Of a stretch of DNA of 64,000 nucleotides, positions 1 through 8,070 are shown in pieces. Numbering within the stretch: the first letter of the stretch is position 1; every line of letters begins with the position of its first letter. The notes beneath the pieces are model-generated. The model worked only from the letters and a program-made list of their open reading frames with translations. It made no database searches and was not told the origin of the DNA. A program made the translations under genes and the position numbers. Source of the DNA: Candidatus Nitrosymbiomonas proteolyticus (GTDB lineage Bacteria; Armatimonadota; Fimbriimonadia; Fimbriimonadales; Fimbriimonadaceae); assembly GCA_017347465.1 (NCBI GenBank), contig AP021858.1, positions 62,001 through 126,000 of the forward strand, written 5' to 3'.

Positions 1-93
1 TGCGTGGGTCACCCGGGTTCGTCGCCGAACTTTGGGGACATGCATGGGGTCCCCGGGACCTGCATCGCCGACATCAACAACGTCGTCCTGTGA
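1..93 (+). CDS. C-terminal end of an unidentified protein (cut by window start)
   Basis: Frame 1 is open from the window edge to a TGA at 91-93 and ends in a tail containing GTCIADINNVVL. Almost every codon ends in G or C, as in the clear genes of this window, which is why I prefer this frame over the neighbouring ones. It converges on the biotin carboxylase gene. There are too few residues to assign a family, so this remains a tentative call. Confidence 0.4.
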   Translation, partial: CVGHPGSSPNFGDMHGVPGTCIADINNVVL

Positions 94-116
94 AGGGAAT
101 CTGACGGGATACGGGC

Positions 117-1622
117 TTAGGCTCGGGCGTTGCGGAAACCGTCCGAGCTGTCCCAACTTCTCGAGGGACGCGAGGAGGGCGCGCCCTGGACCGAGGGGGA
201 GGTGGCGGCCGCCACCAGCGCGCCGAGTTCGGGAGGGGTCTCGCCCGATCGCTGCCACTCGGCGAATTTCACTCCCAAGAAACCCGTATCGAACTGTCCA
301 GACACAAAACCGGAGTGACGAAGTACGTCCAGTGTGTACTCGATATTCGTCCGAACTCCCAGAATGTGGAAGTCCTCGAGGGCGTGGATGAGTCGCAAGC
401 GAGCTTCTTCCCGGTTCGCTCCGTGCGCGATCACCTTGGCGATCAGCGAATCGTAGAATCGGGTGACCTCACATCCAGCCTGGAGTCCAGACTCCACGCG
501 AACGAAAGCCCCCGCGGGCGGGAGCCACCCGACGATCCGCCCAGTCGAAGGGAGAAAGCCCTTTTCGGGCGCCTCCGCGACGACCCGCGCTTCGATCGCG
601 TGGCCGACCAGGGCGGACCTGTCGCCAGCCATCAGTAGGGGGCTGAGCGCTAGCTCCTCGCCCGCAGCAATCCGAAGCTGCCATTGAACGAGATCGACCC
701 CCGTGACCGCTTCCGTCACCGGATGCTCGACCTGGATCCGGGCGTTCACTTCAAGAAAGAAGTGCTGGCCGGACGCCTCGTCGATCATGAACTCGACCGT
801 CCCCGCGTTGGTGTATCCAACCGCACGAACGAGCTTGATGGCGTCGTCGCGGAGCCGTTCCCAAAGGCCTTCCTTCGCCTCAACGGCGGGCGAGGGCGAT
901 TCTTCGATCAGCTTCTGGTGACGCCGTTGAATCGAACATTCCCGCTCAAAGAGCGCCGCAACTCGGCCGCTCCGGTCAGCGAGAACTTGCACTTCGACGT
1001 GTCGTGGCTTTTCGATCAGCTTTTCGACGATCATCGTGTCGTCGCCGAAAGCGTTCCTTGCCTCTTCGCGCGCGAGCCGCAACGAGGAATCAAAGTCCTC
1101 GGGGGTCTCGACGACCCGCATCCCCCTGCCGCCTCCCCCTTCGGCGGCCTTGAGGAGCACCGGGTATCCAATCGATCCTGCCGCCGCCTTGAGGTCCTCG
1201 TCGGAAGCTCCGTGATCGAAAAAGCTCGGGGCGATGGGAACGCCGTTCGCTACAGCGAGTCGCTTGGCGTCGAGCTTCGACCCCAGTTGGCGCATTGCCT
1301 CGGACGTCGGCCCGACAAACACAAAGCCAGCCTGTTCGCAAGCCCTCGCGAACTCGGGCCGCTCGGAAAGAAAGCCGTAGCCGGGGTGAATCGCATCCGC
1401 GCCTACTTCATTCGCTACAGCCACAATCTTATCGATATCGAGGTAGCTGGAACGCGGCTCTGGAGGGCCAAGATACCGAGACTCGTCCGCAAGAAGCGCG
1501 AAAGGCGTGCCCGCGTCCGCATCGCTGAAGACGGCGACGGTGCGAATCCCCAATTCCCTCGCGGCACGAATCACCCGGACGGCGATCTCTCCACGGTTGG
1601 CGATGAGCAGCTTTCGAATCAT
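117..1622 (-). CDS. biotin carboxylase subunit of an acyl-CoA carboxylase
   Basis: This 501-residue biotin carboxylase carries out ATP-dependent carboxylation of biotin for an acetyl-, propionyl- or methylcrotonyl-CoA carboxylase. Visible landmarks are the N-terminal ANRGEIAVRVIRAARELGI motif, HPGYGFLSERPEF near residue 80, the glycine-rich ATP loop EGGGGRGM (161-168) and the catalytic EVNARIQVEHPVTE segment (291-304). It ends without a biotinyl (BCCP) domain, so the carrier must be a separate protein. The gene lies 20 nt downstream of an enoyl-CoA hydratase on the same strand. That neighbour hints at leucine degradation (methylcrotonyl-CoA carboxylase), but the substrate cannot be read from the sequence; accC is the alternative name. 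Confidence 0.9.
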   Translation of the reverse strand: MIRKLLIANRGEIAVRVIRAARELGIRTVAVFSDADAGTPFALLADESRYLGPPEPRSSYLDIDKIVAVANEVGADAIHPGYGFLSERPEFARACEQAGFVFVGPTSEAMRQLGSKLDAKRLAVANGVPIAPSFFDHGASDEDLKAAAGSIGYPVLLKAAEGGGGRGMRVVETPEDFDSSLRLAREEARNAFGDDTMIVEKLIEKPRHVEVQVLADRSGRVAALFERECSIQRRHQKLIEESPSPAVEAKEGLWERLRDDAIKLVRAVGYTNAGTVEFMIDEASGQHFFLEVNARIQVEHPVTEAVTGVDLVQWQLRIAAGEELALSPLLMAGDRSALVGHAIEARVVAEAPEKGFLPSTGRIVGWLPPAGAFVRVESGLQAGCEVTRFYDSLIAKVIAHGANREEARLRLIHALEDFHILGVRTNIEYTLDVLRHSGFVSGQFDTGFLGVKFAEWQRSGETPPELGALVAAATSPSVQGAPSSRPSRSWDSSDGFRNARA

Positions 1623-1642
1623 CGGTTTCGCTTGCGGCGCCC

Positions 1643-2419
1643 CTAGGACTTCGCTTCGTCAGGGTTCCTTTCGACGACAAAGGTTGCGGGGCGCTTTTCG
1701 AGAAAGGCGGCGACGCCCTCACGGCCCTCTTCTGAGGCCCGCGCTTTCGCCAGCCTCCTCGCCGAGTCCTCGATGGGGACCGGGGACTCCAAAACTAACC
1801 GCTTCGCGCCCCAAACAGCCAAGGGGCCCGCTGACAACACCGCGTCGATCTTGCGGTCGACCGCTGCATCGAGTTCGTCGGCGGCCACGACCTCATGCAC
1901 CAGCCCCATGCGGAGGGCGCGTTCCGAGTCGAACGTCTCGCCGGTCGCAAACAGGGCTCGCGCATGTCCCGCTCCGATCTTTGGGATGACGTAGGTCGAA
2001 ATCGTCCCAGGAAGCAATCCGAGCTTGACCTCGCTGAAGGCAAACTTGGTTTCCGGTTCGCAGATGGCGATGTCGGACGAGGCCACAAGGCCAGCCCCTC
2101 CTCCAAACGCCGCTCCATGAACCCGGGCGATCACCACCGCAGGGCACCTGGCGATGCTCTCGAAGAGTCGAGCCAGCGAAAGGGCGTCTTCGAAATTCTG
2201 GTCTTCGGTGTAGTTCGCCGCGCGGCGCATCCATTCGAGATCGCCTCCCGCCGAAAACACCTTGCCCTCGCCCTGCAATACCACGACGCGAGAGCCTCGG
2301 GCCATAAGAGTGAACGCCTCAGTCAGAAGGGCGATCAACTCGTCGTTGAAGGCGTTGCGAACCTCCGGCCGGGCGAGCGTTAAACGCAAGACGGGGCCGT
2401 CAGACTCGACTTTCAGCAT
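1643..2419 (-). CDS. enoyl-CoA hydratase/isomerase family protein (methylglutaconyl-CoA hydratase-like)
   Basis: A 258-residue crotonase-fold protein of normal family length. It shows the first oxyanion-hole strand FSAGGDLEWM (residues 55-64), the second motif HGAAFGGGAGLVASSD (101-116) and the conserved FSEVKLGLLPG segment with Glu130 as the likely catalytic acid. The AGGDLEWM wording is close to AUH/LiuC methylglutaconyl-CoA hydratases, and the biotin carboxylase immediately downstream fits a leucine-degradation pair. Substrate specificity is inference. The ATG is preceded by a CATACT hexamer with a 6-nt spacer and no clear Shine-Dalgarno site, so it may also have its own leaderless promoter within the end of the upstream gene region. 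Confidence 0.88.
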   Translation of the reverse strand: MLKVESDGPVLRLTLARPEVRNAFNDELIALLTEAFTLMARGSRVVVLQGEGKVFSAGGDLEWMRRAANYTEDQNFEDALSLARLFESIARCPAVVIARVHGAAFGGGAGLVASSDIAICEPETKFAFSEVKLGLLPGTISTYVIPKIGAGHARALFATGETFDSERALRMGLVHEVVAADELDAAVDRKIDAVLSAGPLAVWGAKRLVLESPVPIEDSARRLAKARASEEGREGVAAFLEKRPATFVVERNPDEAKS

Positions 2420-2425
2420 GGGCTC

Positions 2426-2431
2426 AGTATG
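2426..2431 (-). promoter_or_regulatory. -10-like hexamer abutting the enoyl-CoA hydratase start
   Basis: CATACT on the minus strand is followed after 6 nt by the ATG at 2419. This spacing would place the transcription start at the start codon, a leaderless arrangement. No good -35 is visible, so the call rests on the pattern repeated elsewhere in the window. Confidence 0.35.
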
Positions 2432-2440
2432 GCAGAGTGC

Positions 2441-4321
2441 CTAACGGCATATCCGGCAAGTTCGTTGCGATCCCCAGCCGTGGGCGCCTACAAAGACATG
2501 GCCGCGACGGGAGTCGAAGAAGCTCCCGCCTGGGCAGGTCGTTGGCTTCGCTCCACCGAGTTCGAACGGCAAGCCTCCGCAGAACGGACAACCCGGCAGG
2601 CTCTTTCGGGGGTGCGGCGAAAGTGACGAGCGGGCGCCGCGGATGCTGACCCATCCACCGGAGCATGTCGACTCACTTTCGATCTCCGAATGCGGCACCG
2701 GTTTCACGCTCACCGAAAACAGGCCCGGCATCGACCCTCGAACGACCTCGAATTCGACGACGCCAGACTCAGGAAACGGAATCGTCGCCGGCCCCTGAAC
2801 CCCTCCCGAGTCTACGTAGTCCAGCGCCAGCCTCCAATCGCCATGACCCACGAGCGCCCGCTCCGCTGCGATGGCCTTGCGATAAGCCGTCACGTCGAGC
2901 CGAATCGTCGCCTTCGAGCCCGGTTCGCCGGATTCCGGGGAAAGCGCCATTCGCACTCCCGCAAAGTACGTCGGCACGGGCTTGGCGGCGAGGGCTTGGC
3001 CAGAGGAGTCCACGACCACGATTTGGGCTTCAACCACCTCGTTCGAAACGTCAACCCCCTGAAACTGCACCAGGCTCTCGCGAACGCGGCCCGCAGCGTC
3101 CACCACGGCAAGGAGAACGGCAGCCCCAGCAACGCTCTCGACGCCGCGCCCGCCAACGTACCTCAGCCCGAATTCCTGGCCCGGTCCAGCGGAGCCTTCG
3201 ACCCAAACGAGGGCGCTGGTTCCCGACCCGAACACGGGGAGTTCTTCAGACCCAAGCTCGCCCACTCGAAAGGCGCTGACGCTCGGTCCCGCGAACTCCT
3301 TCCGATTCGACGTATGAGGCACAACGACGATCAGAGTGCCCAAAGGCTCGGTGGTGATCATCAGTCGATATGCGTCCTTGGGGATATCGGCCACCTCACC
3401 CGGCTCGACCTTGCCGACATCTTGTGTATCGAGGACTTGAAACGAAAGGGCGGTGTCGAACGGGTTTCTCAGTTGAAGTTTTTCGCCGGGGCCGACCAGC
3501 ACCCAAGCAAAGGCAGCATCGCGCGCTCCCCTCCGGATCGCAGGTTCGGCGAATAGGCTCTGACTTGGAGCCATGCCCCAGCGATGCGTCTTCCAAGATT
3601 GCCACCGCTGGCCCATGCCGTCTTTGTCGAAATAGGCTCTTAGTTCCTCGATCAGCGCATCCGAGGCTGCGTAAGCGGCCGACTTGGAGAACTCGTACCC
3701 TGAAAATGTGTTCGTTACGGCCTCGGCGTCGCGGCTCGAAGTGGGAGTGGACTTATCGTGAAAAGCCAACGGGTATTCGCTCTGACCTGAGGAAGCGATC
3801 CGGAGACTCTCGGGAGGCGTCCCCGAAAGGTCCTTGAGCGCTTTGTGCAGCGACCGGCGCTCTTCGAGAGACAGGGCTGTGAAATTCGAGTGGGCGAAGA
3901 ACGCGACGAGGGTTCTCAACTGCAGCCCGACGGATCGAAAAGCCTCGTCGTACTTTTCGGCCCGGACCGCCCGGACCGTTACGTCCCGCTGGCTCTTGAG
4001 AACCGAAAGCACGCCGGCGAAGGTATCGCGCGCGCTACGACGTCCCATCGTAAGGCACGAGCGAACCGCGGCATCCGCGCTCACCGGCTCGAAGCCCCGC
4101 GCCGGGCTCCACCTGTGGTCGGCAAACCAAGACTCCTGAGCCGACGCGACGACCGCATCGATCGCGGGGCTTGAGAACCCCGCTCTAAGGAGCGCGCCGC
4201 GCATGACTTCTGGACCGAAGTACCCGGGTTGCGCCTTCATCTGCCAAGGGGAAGCGGGAGCGGCGGGCGTTTCCCCGTGCCCCCCAAACAGCGCCAATGC
4301 CACGATCGCCAACGAGTTCAT
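2441..4321 (-). CDS. exported protein of unknown function with cysteine-rich C-terminus
   Basis: A 626-residue protein that I do not recognise. It begins with a short hydrophobic stretch (MNSLAIVALALFGG) that could be a signal peptide or anchor. The start has a GGGAG Shine-Dalgarno site about 7 nt upstream. The first 250 residues are helical-looking. The middle (about 280-540) is rich in short beta-type segments reminiscent of Ig-like domains. The last 60 residues contain CPFC, a further TCPGG and a final CRIC, suggesting a small metal-binding tail. High GC at third codon positions continues to the stop, so the tail is probably genuine rather than frameshifted. It lies 21 nt upstream of the enoyl-CoA hydratase and is divergent from ridA. 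Confidence 0.7.
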   Translation of the reverse strand: MNSLAIVALALFGGHGETPAAPASPWQMKAQPGYFGPEVMRGALLRAGFSSPAIDAVVASAQESWFADHRWSPARGFEPVSADAAVRSCLTMGRRSARDTFAGVLSVLKSQRDVTVRAVRAEKYDEAFRSVGLQLRTLVAFFAHSNFTALSLEERRSLHKALKDLSGTPPESLRIASSGQSEYPLAFHDKSTPTSSRDAEAVTNTFSGYEFSKSAAYAASDALIEELRAYFDKDGMGQRWQSWKTHRWGMAPSQSLFAEPAIRRGARDAAFAWVLVGPGEKLQLRNPFDTALSFQVLDTQDVGKVEPGEVADIPKDAYRLMITTEPLGTLIVVVPHTSNRKEFAGPSVSAFRVGELGSEELPVFGSGTSALVWVEGSAGPGQEFGLRYVGGRGVESVAGAAVLLAVVDAAGRVRESLVQFQGVDVSNEVVEAQIVVVDSSGQALAAKPVPTYFAGVRMALSPESGEPGSKATIRLDVTAYRKAIAAERALVGHGDWRLALDYVDSGGVQGPATIPFPESGVVEFEVVRGSMPGLFSVSVKPVPHSEIESESTCSGGWVSIRGARSSLSPHPRKSLPGCPFCGGLPFELGGAKPTTCPGGSFFDSRRGHVFVGAHGWGSQRTCRICR

Positions 4322-4453
4322 CGCTTTCTCCCTTGGGACGTTTGTCGTTCCGATTTCGCGCTAGGTTCCCCAAAATGCGAGCCAGGAGCGCGGCCCGATC
4401 CCTTCGAATAGATCGTATCCGAAAACGTCAGGAGTTCGGGCGATGAGCGATGG

Positions 4454-4459
4454 TATTCT
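4454..4459 (+). promoter_or_regulatory. -10-like hexamer abutting ridA
   Basis: TATTCT lies 7 nt before the ATG at 4467, consistent with a leaderless ridA mRNA. An AGGAG at 4430-4434 would instead serve an ATG at 4443; the two readings are incompatible for a single transcript. Confidence 0.4.
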
Positions 4460-4466
4460 GCCTGCC

Positions 4467-4847
4467 ATGAACCGAAAGGTGATCTCCACAGATAGCGCCC
4501 CGGCGGCGATTGGCCCCTACAGCCAAGCCGTTCGAGCTCAGGGCGAGTTCGTGTTCCTGAGCGGCCAAATCCCGCTGCTACCCTCTGGCGAGCTTGTAGG
4601 GGGTTCGATCGAAGACCAAACGCGCCAGGTCCTCGAGAATCTCTCCGCCGTTCTCGCCAAGGAAGGCCTTTCGCTCAGGAACGTGGTCAAAACGACGATC
4701 TTCCTGAGTTCGATGGACCACTTCGCGAAGGTCAACGAGGTGTACGCAGGATACTTCCCCGAAGAGCCCCCGGCTCGCGCGACAGTTGCTGTCGCGGGCC
4801 TGCCGAAAGCCGTGGACGTCGAGATCGAGGCCGTCGCCGTTGTTTGA
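4467..4847 (+). CDS. ridA: RidA family reactive intermediate deaminase
   Basis: A 126-residue YjgF/YER057c/UK114 protein. RidA hydrolyses reactive enamine/imine intermediates (such as 2-aminoacrylate) released by PLP enzymes in the cytoplasm. The N-terminus reads VISTDSAPAAIGPYSQAV, followed by FLSGQIPL, and the signature PPARATVAVAGLPK with the substrate-binding Arg lies near the C-terminus. I chose the ATG at 4467 because the family normally starts 5-7 residues before this motif and because of the TATTCT spacing. An upstream in-frame ATG at 4443 has a good AGGAG site and would add eight residues. Twelve nucleotides separate the stop from the next gene. Confidence 0.93.
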   Translation: MNRKVISTDSAPAAIGPYSQAVRAQGEFVFLSGQIPLLPSGELVGGSIEDQTRQVLENLSAVLAKEGLSLRNVVKTTIFLSSMDHFAKVNEVYAGYFPEEPPARATVAVAGLPKAVDVEIEAVAVV

Positions 4848-4859
4848 GCGTATCGCGAG

Positions 4860-5789
4860 TTGAAAAGAGTCGTCTCCGTCAGCTTGGGCTCGAGCAAGGG
4901 CAACAAGACCCACGAGGTGGAAATCCTCGGCCAGCAGTTTCGCATCGAGCGAATCGGCACCGATGGCGATATGGCACGGTTCGCTCAGATGTTCCTCGAC
5001 CTCGAAGGTAAGGTGGATGCCCTCGGGGTGGGCGGCGCGGACATTTACGTCGTCGTCGACAAGAGACGCTATGCCTTTCGCCAAATCCTCAACATCGTTA
5101 AGAAGGTCCAAGCGACTCCGGTCGTCGACGGGAGCGGCCTCAAGCACACCCTCGAACGAGAGGCGATTCTCGAGCTGCAGAATTCCGGTGTAGTGGACTT
5201 CGCTCGGCAAAGGGCCTTGCTCGTCTCGGCAGTCGACCGCTTTGGGATGGCTCAAGCGCTTGCGGAGGTCTGTCCCAACGTCGTATACGGGGACCTGATG
5301 TTTGGGGTCGGGCTGCCGATCCGGATTCGATCGTATCGAACGGTTCGCTGGATCGGTTCACTCCTCTTGCCGATCCTCACAAAACTCCCGTTCCAGTGGT
5401 TCTATCCGACGGGCGAAAAGCAGGAAAAGCGAACGCCGAAGTTCGGATGGGCGTTTCAAGAAGCCACCTTCATCGCAGGCGACACGCACTTCATCAAACG
5501 GTACGCCCCTGACCGGCTCGACGGCAAGACGATCCTCACGCAAACCCTCCGCAAAGACACCATCGCTTGGTTCAAAGCGGCGGGAGTCGAACGCCTGATC
5601 GCGACGACTCCGGTCATGGGCGGCGAGACGTTTGCTACCAACGTGATGGAGGGGGTGATTGTGGCCCTGTTGGGCAAGCGCCCTGAGGACATCGCCGAGA
5701 GTGAAATCCTCGACGTGTTGAAGCGCCTTGATTGGAAGCCGACCGTACTCGACCTATCGGGAGACTCGGAGCAGCCCCCCGAACCGTAG
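4860..5789 (+). CDS. conserved protein of the group often labelled quinate 5-dehydrogenase
   Basis: A 309-residue protein starting at a TTG 12 nt after ridA. It resembles proteins that databases often label quinate 5-dehydrogenase; I do not trust that label because no classical Rossmann GxGxxG with shikimate-binding residues is evident. Recognisable blocks are the N-terminal VSLGSSKGNKTHEVEILG, DALGVGGADIYVVVDKRRYAFR, a central hydrophobic segment (about residues 160-180, containing LLLPILTKLPFQWFYP) and GVERLIATTPVMGGETFATN. It sits just upstream of the acyl-ACP-reductase-like gene, with which it probably forms an operon. The function is therefore unknown, but a joint role is plausible. Confidence 0.7.
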   Translation: MKRVVSVSLGSSKGNKTHEVEILGQQFRIERIGTDGDMARFAQMFLDLEGKVDALGVGGADIYVVVDKRRYAFRQILNIVKKVQATPVVDGSGLKHTLEREAILELQNSGVVDFARQRALLVSAVDRFGMAQALAEVCPNVVYGDLMFGVGLPIRIRSYRTVRWIGSLLLPILTKLPFQWFYPTGEKQEKRTPKFGWAFQEATFIAGDTHFIKRYAPDRLDGKTILTQTLRKDTIAWFKAAGVERLIATTPVMGGETFATNVMEGVIVALLGKRPEDIAESEILDVLKRLDWKPTVLDLSGDSEQPPEP

Positions 5790-5820
5790 AAGTAGAATAG
5801 GCACTGGGAGTCTCAACGGT

Positions 5821-6924
5821 TTGCGAACCTTTGCATTCATCATCCACCCGCTTTCCGTGAACGATGTCGCGCGGAAGTACCCGGTCGCGCGGTTTCTCCC
5901 CCTTTCGCTTGTCGAGGCGTTCCTGAAGGCGAAAAGCCCCATGGTTTTGAGTGAGATCAAGGGGGTTCGGTCGCTGACGGGCGAGGGGCTCAAGGGTTGG
6001 TTCATCGGCTGCCCGTTGACCCCCCGCCAACTCTCGGGCGGAGTTCCCCTCGAACTCGTGTACCAGCGCCTCCAAGAGAGCTGCGAAATCGCCCATCGCC
6101 AAGGCGCGGAGATCATCGGGCTGGGAGCTTTCACTGCGGTCGCCGGCGACGGAGGCATTACTGTGGCGAAGCGTTCTCCCATTCCGGTGACGACGGGCAA
6201 CAGTTACACCGTGGCGACGGCGATCGAAGGCACGCTGGACGCCTGCAAACAGGTCGGCATCGAGGCCAGGTCCTCGACGCTGGCCGTCGTCGGCGCCACT
6301 GGCTCTATCGGGAAGACTTGCGCCCGCATCCTTTCGGCGACCTTCGAGCGGGTGATCCTGATCGGACGCGATCCCAGCCGCACGCGCGACCTCGCGGAAG
6401 AGATCCCGCACTCGGAACCGACCACGGACTTGGAGAGGCTGGTCCAGGCCGACGCGGTCATCACGGTGACTTCGAGCGATGCCGCGATCATTCAACCCCA
6501 CCACCTCAAGTCCGGCAGCGTCGTATGCGATGTGGCCCGCCCCCGAGATGTCAGCGCCAAAGTTGTGGGCCAGAGGCCGGACGTGCTCCTGATCGAAGGC
6601 GGGGTCGTTTCCGTGCCCGGCGACGTGGACTTCGGCATGGACTTTGGGTTTCCCCCGAAAACCGCTTACGCCTGCATGTGCGAAACCATGATGCTGGCGC
6701 TCGAAGGACGGTTGGAGAATTACACCCTTGGCAAGGATGTGAGCGTTGAGCAAGTCAAGGAAACACAAGGGTGGGCCAACAAGCATGGGTTCAAACTGGC
6801 CGGTTACCGGTCGTTTCAGCGGGCGGTTAGCCAAGAAGACATCGCCCGGGTCCGAGCAGCGCGAGCGGCGGCGATCCCTTCGCCCGTTAGCCTACGGGAG
6901 AAATCCTCTCCTCTCCGTCCGTAG
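5821..6924 (+). CDS. homologue of long-chain acyl-ACP reductase (Rossmann-fold)
   Basis: A 367-residue protein that follows the cyanobacterial acyl-ACP reductase layout, an enzyme that reduces fatty acyl-ACP to fatty aldehyde with NADPH. Matching blocks are GLGAFTAVAGDGG, TTGNSYTVATAIE, the Rossmann loop VVGATGSIGKTCARIL (about residues 155-170), LIEGGVVSVPGDVDFGMDFG, and ACMCETMMLALEG, which aligns with the ACFAEAMLLEFEG block of the cyanobacterial enzyme. The Cys encoded at 6673-6675 (about residue 285) occupies the position of its catalytic thioester Cys. I chose the TTG at 5821 because a GGGAG lies 10 nt upstream and earlier starts would overlap the previous gene. No aldehyde-deformylating oxygenase is present in the window. 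Homology is clear by eye, but the actual substrate is unknown. Confidence 0.75.
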   Translation: MRTFAFIIHPLSVNDVARKYPVARFLPLSLVEAFLKAKSPMVLSEIKGVRSLTGEGLKGWFIGCPLTPRQLSGGVPLELVYQRLQESCEIAHRQGAEIIGLGAFTAVAGDGGITVAKRSPIPVTTGNSYTVATAIEGTLDACKQVGIEARSSTLAVVGATGSIGKTCARILSATFERVILIGRDPSRTRDLAEEIPHSEPTTDLERLVQADAVITVTSSDAAIIQPHHLKSGSVVCDVARPRDVSAKVVGQRPDVLLIEGGVVSVPGDVDFGMDFGFPPKTAYACMCETMMLALEGRLENYTLGKDVSVEQVKETQGWANKHGFKLAGYRSFQRAVSQEDIARVRAARAAAIPSPVSLREKSSPLRP

Positions 6925-7308
6925 ACCGTGCATCGGGAGCCTGCCGACCATGCCCCCTGTGGGGATGACGGGTGGCCCTGACAGGCGGAGGGATTGTGCC
7001 GTTTGTCAGGGAAGGGCTGATGTCAAGACATCGACTGTTTGAATAGGGTAAACGGCGGGTGGCCATCCCATGGAACTAATCTACTTCCCATGGGTGCCAC
7101 CCCAAACTCGTTTTGGGGTGCTCTGGGGCCGGGTGCAAAGCGCGAAGCAAGCTTCCCTCACTCAATAGCGGTATGCGTCGGGGATGACACCCGTTGGGGA
7201 TTGGCACCTTGGCAATCGGCCCCAATTACTTTGCGACTCCACCTCGGAAGTACCCCTGGCGATCCCGAAAGCCCGACGGGCCGAGAGGTTAGAACGAAGG
7301 GCTCCGAA
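6925..7308. other. 384-bp non-coding region with several inverted repeats
   Basis: No convincing gene lies here between two convergent genes. The stretch holds at least four dyads. CCCTGACA (6976-6983) pairs with TGTCAGGG (7004-7011). GATGTCAAGACATC is a near-continuous palindrome at 7019-7032. An imperfect long inverted repeat pairs 7057-7075 with 7085-7103. A perfect 9-bp hairpin CACCCCAAA/TTTGGGGTG with a 5-nt loop occupies 7098-7120. None has a long U tract on either strand. The region may end transcription from both sides or be a small palindromic repeat element. Confidence 0.6.
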
Positions 7309-8034
7309 CTACCTCTTAGCGACCCAACGAAGGGCCCTTCGAATCATCTCTACGAACTCGCTTTCAGAATACGATTCCTTCGTGTGTCCGAGCGCGGTGT
7401 ACCACGCCCTTCCGCCCTCGAACTCATGGCACCAGGTCACCGGATGATCGGCACCCATTCGCCCGCCGTTGTAAGTCGCCTCGTCGATGCGCATCAGGAC
7501 GTTGACGGAGGATCGGGGATTGGATCGGAAGTCATACCACTCGTCCGTCCGTACCCAGGTCTTCGGAAGGTGGCTCACCGTCGGGTGATCGGGCTGCTCG
7601 ATGTGGAGCGTCGCCTTCTGGATCGCCGGGTGGCTGAGGAAGTACGCTCCCACGAGCTTTCCATACCACGGCCAGTCGTATTCGGTGTCGCTGGCGGCGT
7701 GGATGCCCAGATAGCCTCCTCCTCGCCGCACGAACCGCTCCATCGCGCCCTGCTGCGCGTCGTTCAAAACGTCGCCCGTCGTCAGGAGGAACACCAGCAC
7801 GTCGACTTGAGCAAGCGCTTCGTCGGTGAACCTCGCGGATAACTCGGTGAAGGACACATTGAAGCCTTCGGCTGAAGCCATCCTTCGAAACATTTCTTGC
7901 CCCTCAGGGATCGAGTCGTGGCGAAAGGCAGCCGTCTTCGAAAACACCAGGACGTTGAGTTTTCCGTTGCCGGACTCGGTAGTAGGGTTCGCGAGAACTA
8001 GGCAAGTGGCAAGAAGGGAGGTTAGGACCGACAT
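7309..8034 (-). CDS. ThuA-like domain protein, exported
   Basis: A 241-residue protein beginning with a signal-peptide-like segment (SVLTSLLATCLVLAN) followed by a ThuA/class I glutamine amidotransferase-like fold: VLVFSKTAAFRHDSIPEG, VLVFLLTTGDVLND, RRGGGYLGIHAASDTEYDWPWY and PVTWCHEFEGGRAWYTALGH. ThuA domains are linked to sugar (trehalose) use and to Planctomycete-type polysaccharide metabolism, but no enzymatic reaction is established for this subgroup. The ATG lies 6 nt after a TACAAT hexamer and lacks a Shine-Dalgarno site, so it is a good leaderless candidate. ApbE lies downstream of a divergent gap on the same strand, upstream of this gene's promoter. Confidence 0.85.
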   Translation of the reverse strand: MSVLTSLLATCLVLANPTTESGNGKLNVLVFSKTAAFRHDSIPEGQEMFRRMASAEGFNVSFTELSARFTDEALAQVDVLVFLLTTGDVLNDAQQGAMERFVRRGGGYLGIHAASDTEYDWPWYGKLVGAYFLSHPAIQKATLHIEQPDHPTVSHLPKTWVRTDEWYDFRSNPRSSVNVLMRIDEATYNGGRMGADHPVTWCHEFEGGRAWYTALGHTKESYSESEFVEMIRRALRWVAKR

Positions 8035-8040
8035 GGGTCT

Positions 8041-8046
8041 ATTGTA
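8041..8046 (-). promoter_or_regulatory. -10-like hexamer abutting the ThuA gene
   Basis: TACAAT on the minus strand is 6 nt upstream of the ATG at 8034, the ideal distance for transcription to begin at the A of the start codon. Confidence 0.45.
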
Positions 8047-8070
8047 CGCTTGCGGCCCGCAAACGGCAAC

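Noticed and set aside
684-1646. Long open frame on the plus strand opposite the biotin carboxylase gene
   Set aside because: It is an antisense shadow produced by high GC; its product is Arg/Pro/Asp-rich without domains, while the opposite strand encodes an unmistakable enzyme.
4443-4466. Upstream ATG of ridA with an AGGAG site
   Set aside because: It adds residues not found in the family and conflicts with the TATTCT/ATG spacing. Kept as an alternative start, not as the preferred one.
5635-6834. Long minus-strand frame opposite the acyl-ACP-reductase-like gene
   Set aside because: Same GC-driven shadow; composition is random-looking (His/Arg/Gly-rich) and no ribosome site or family match is visible.
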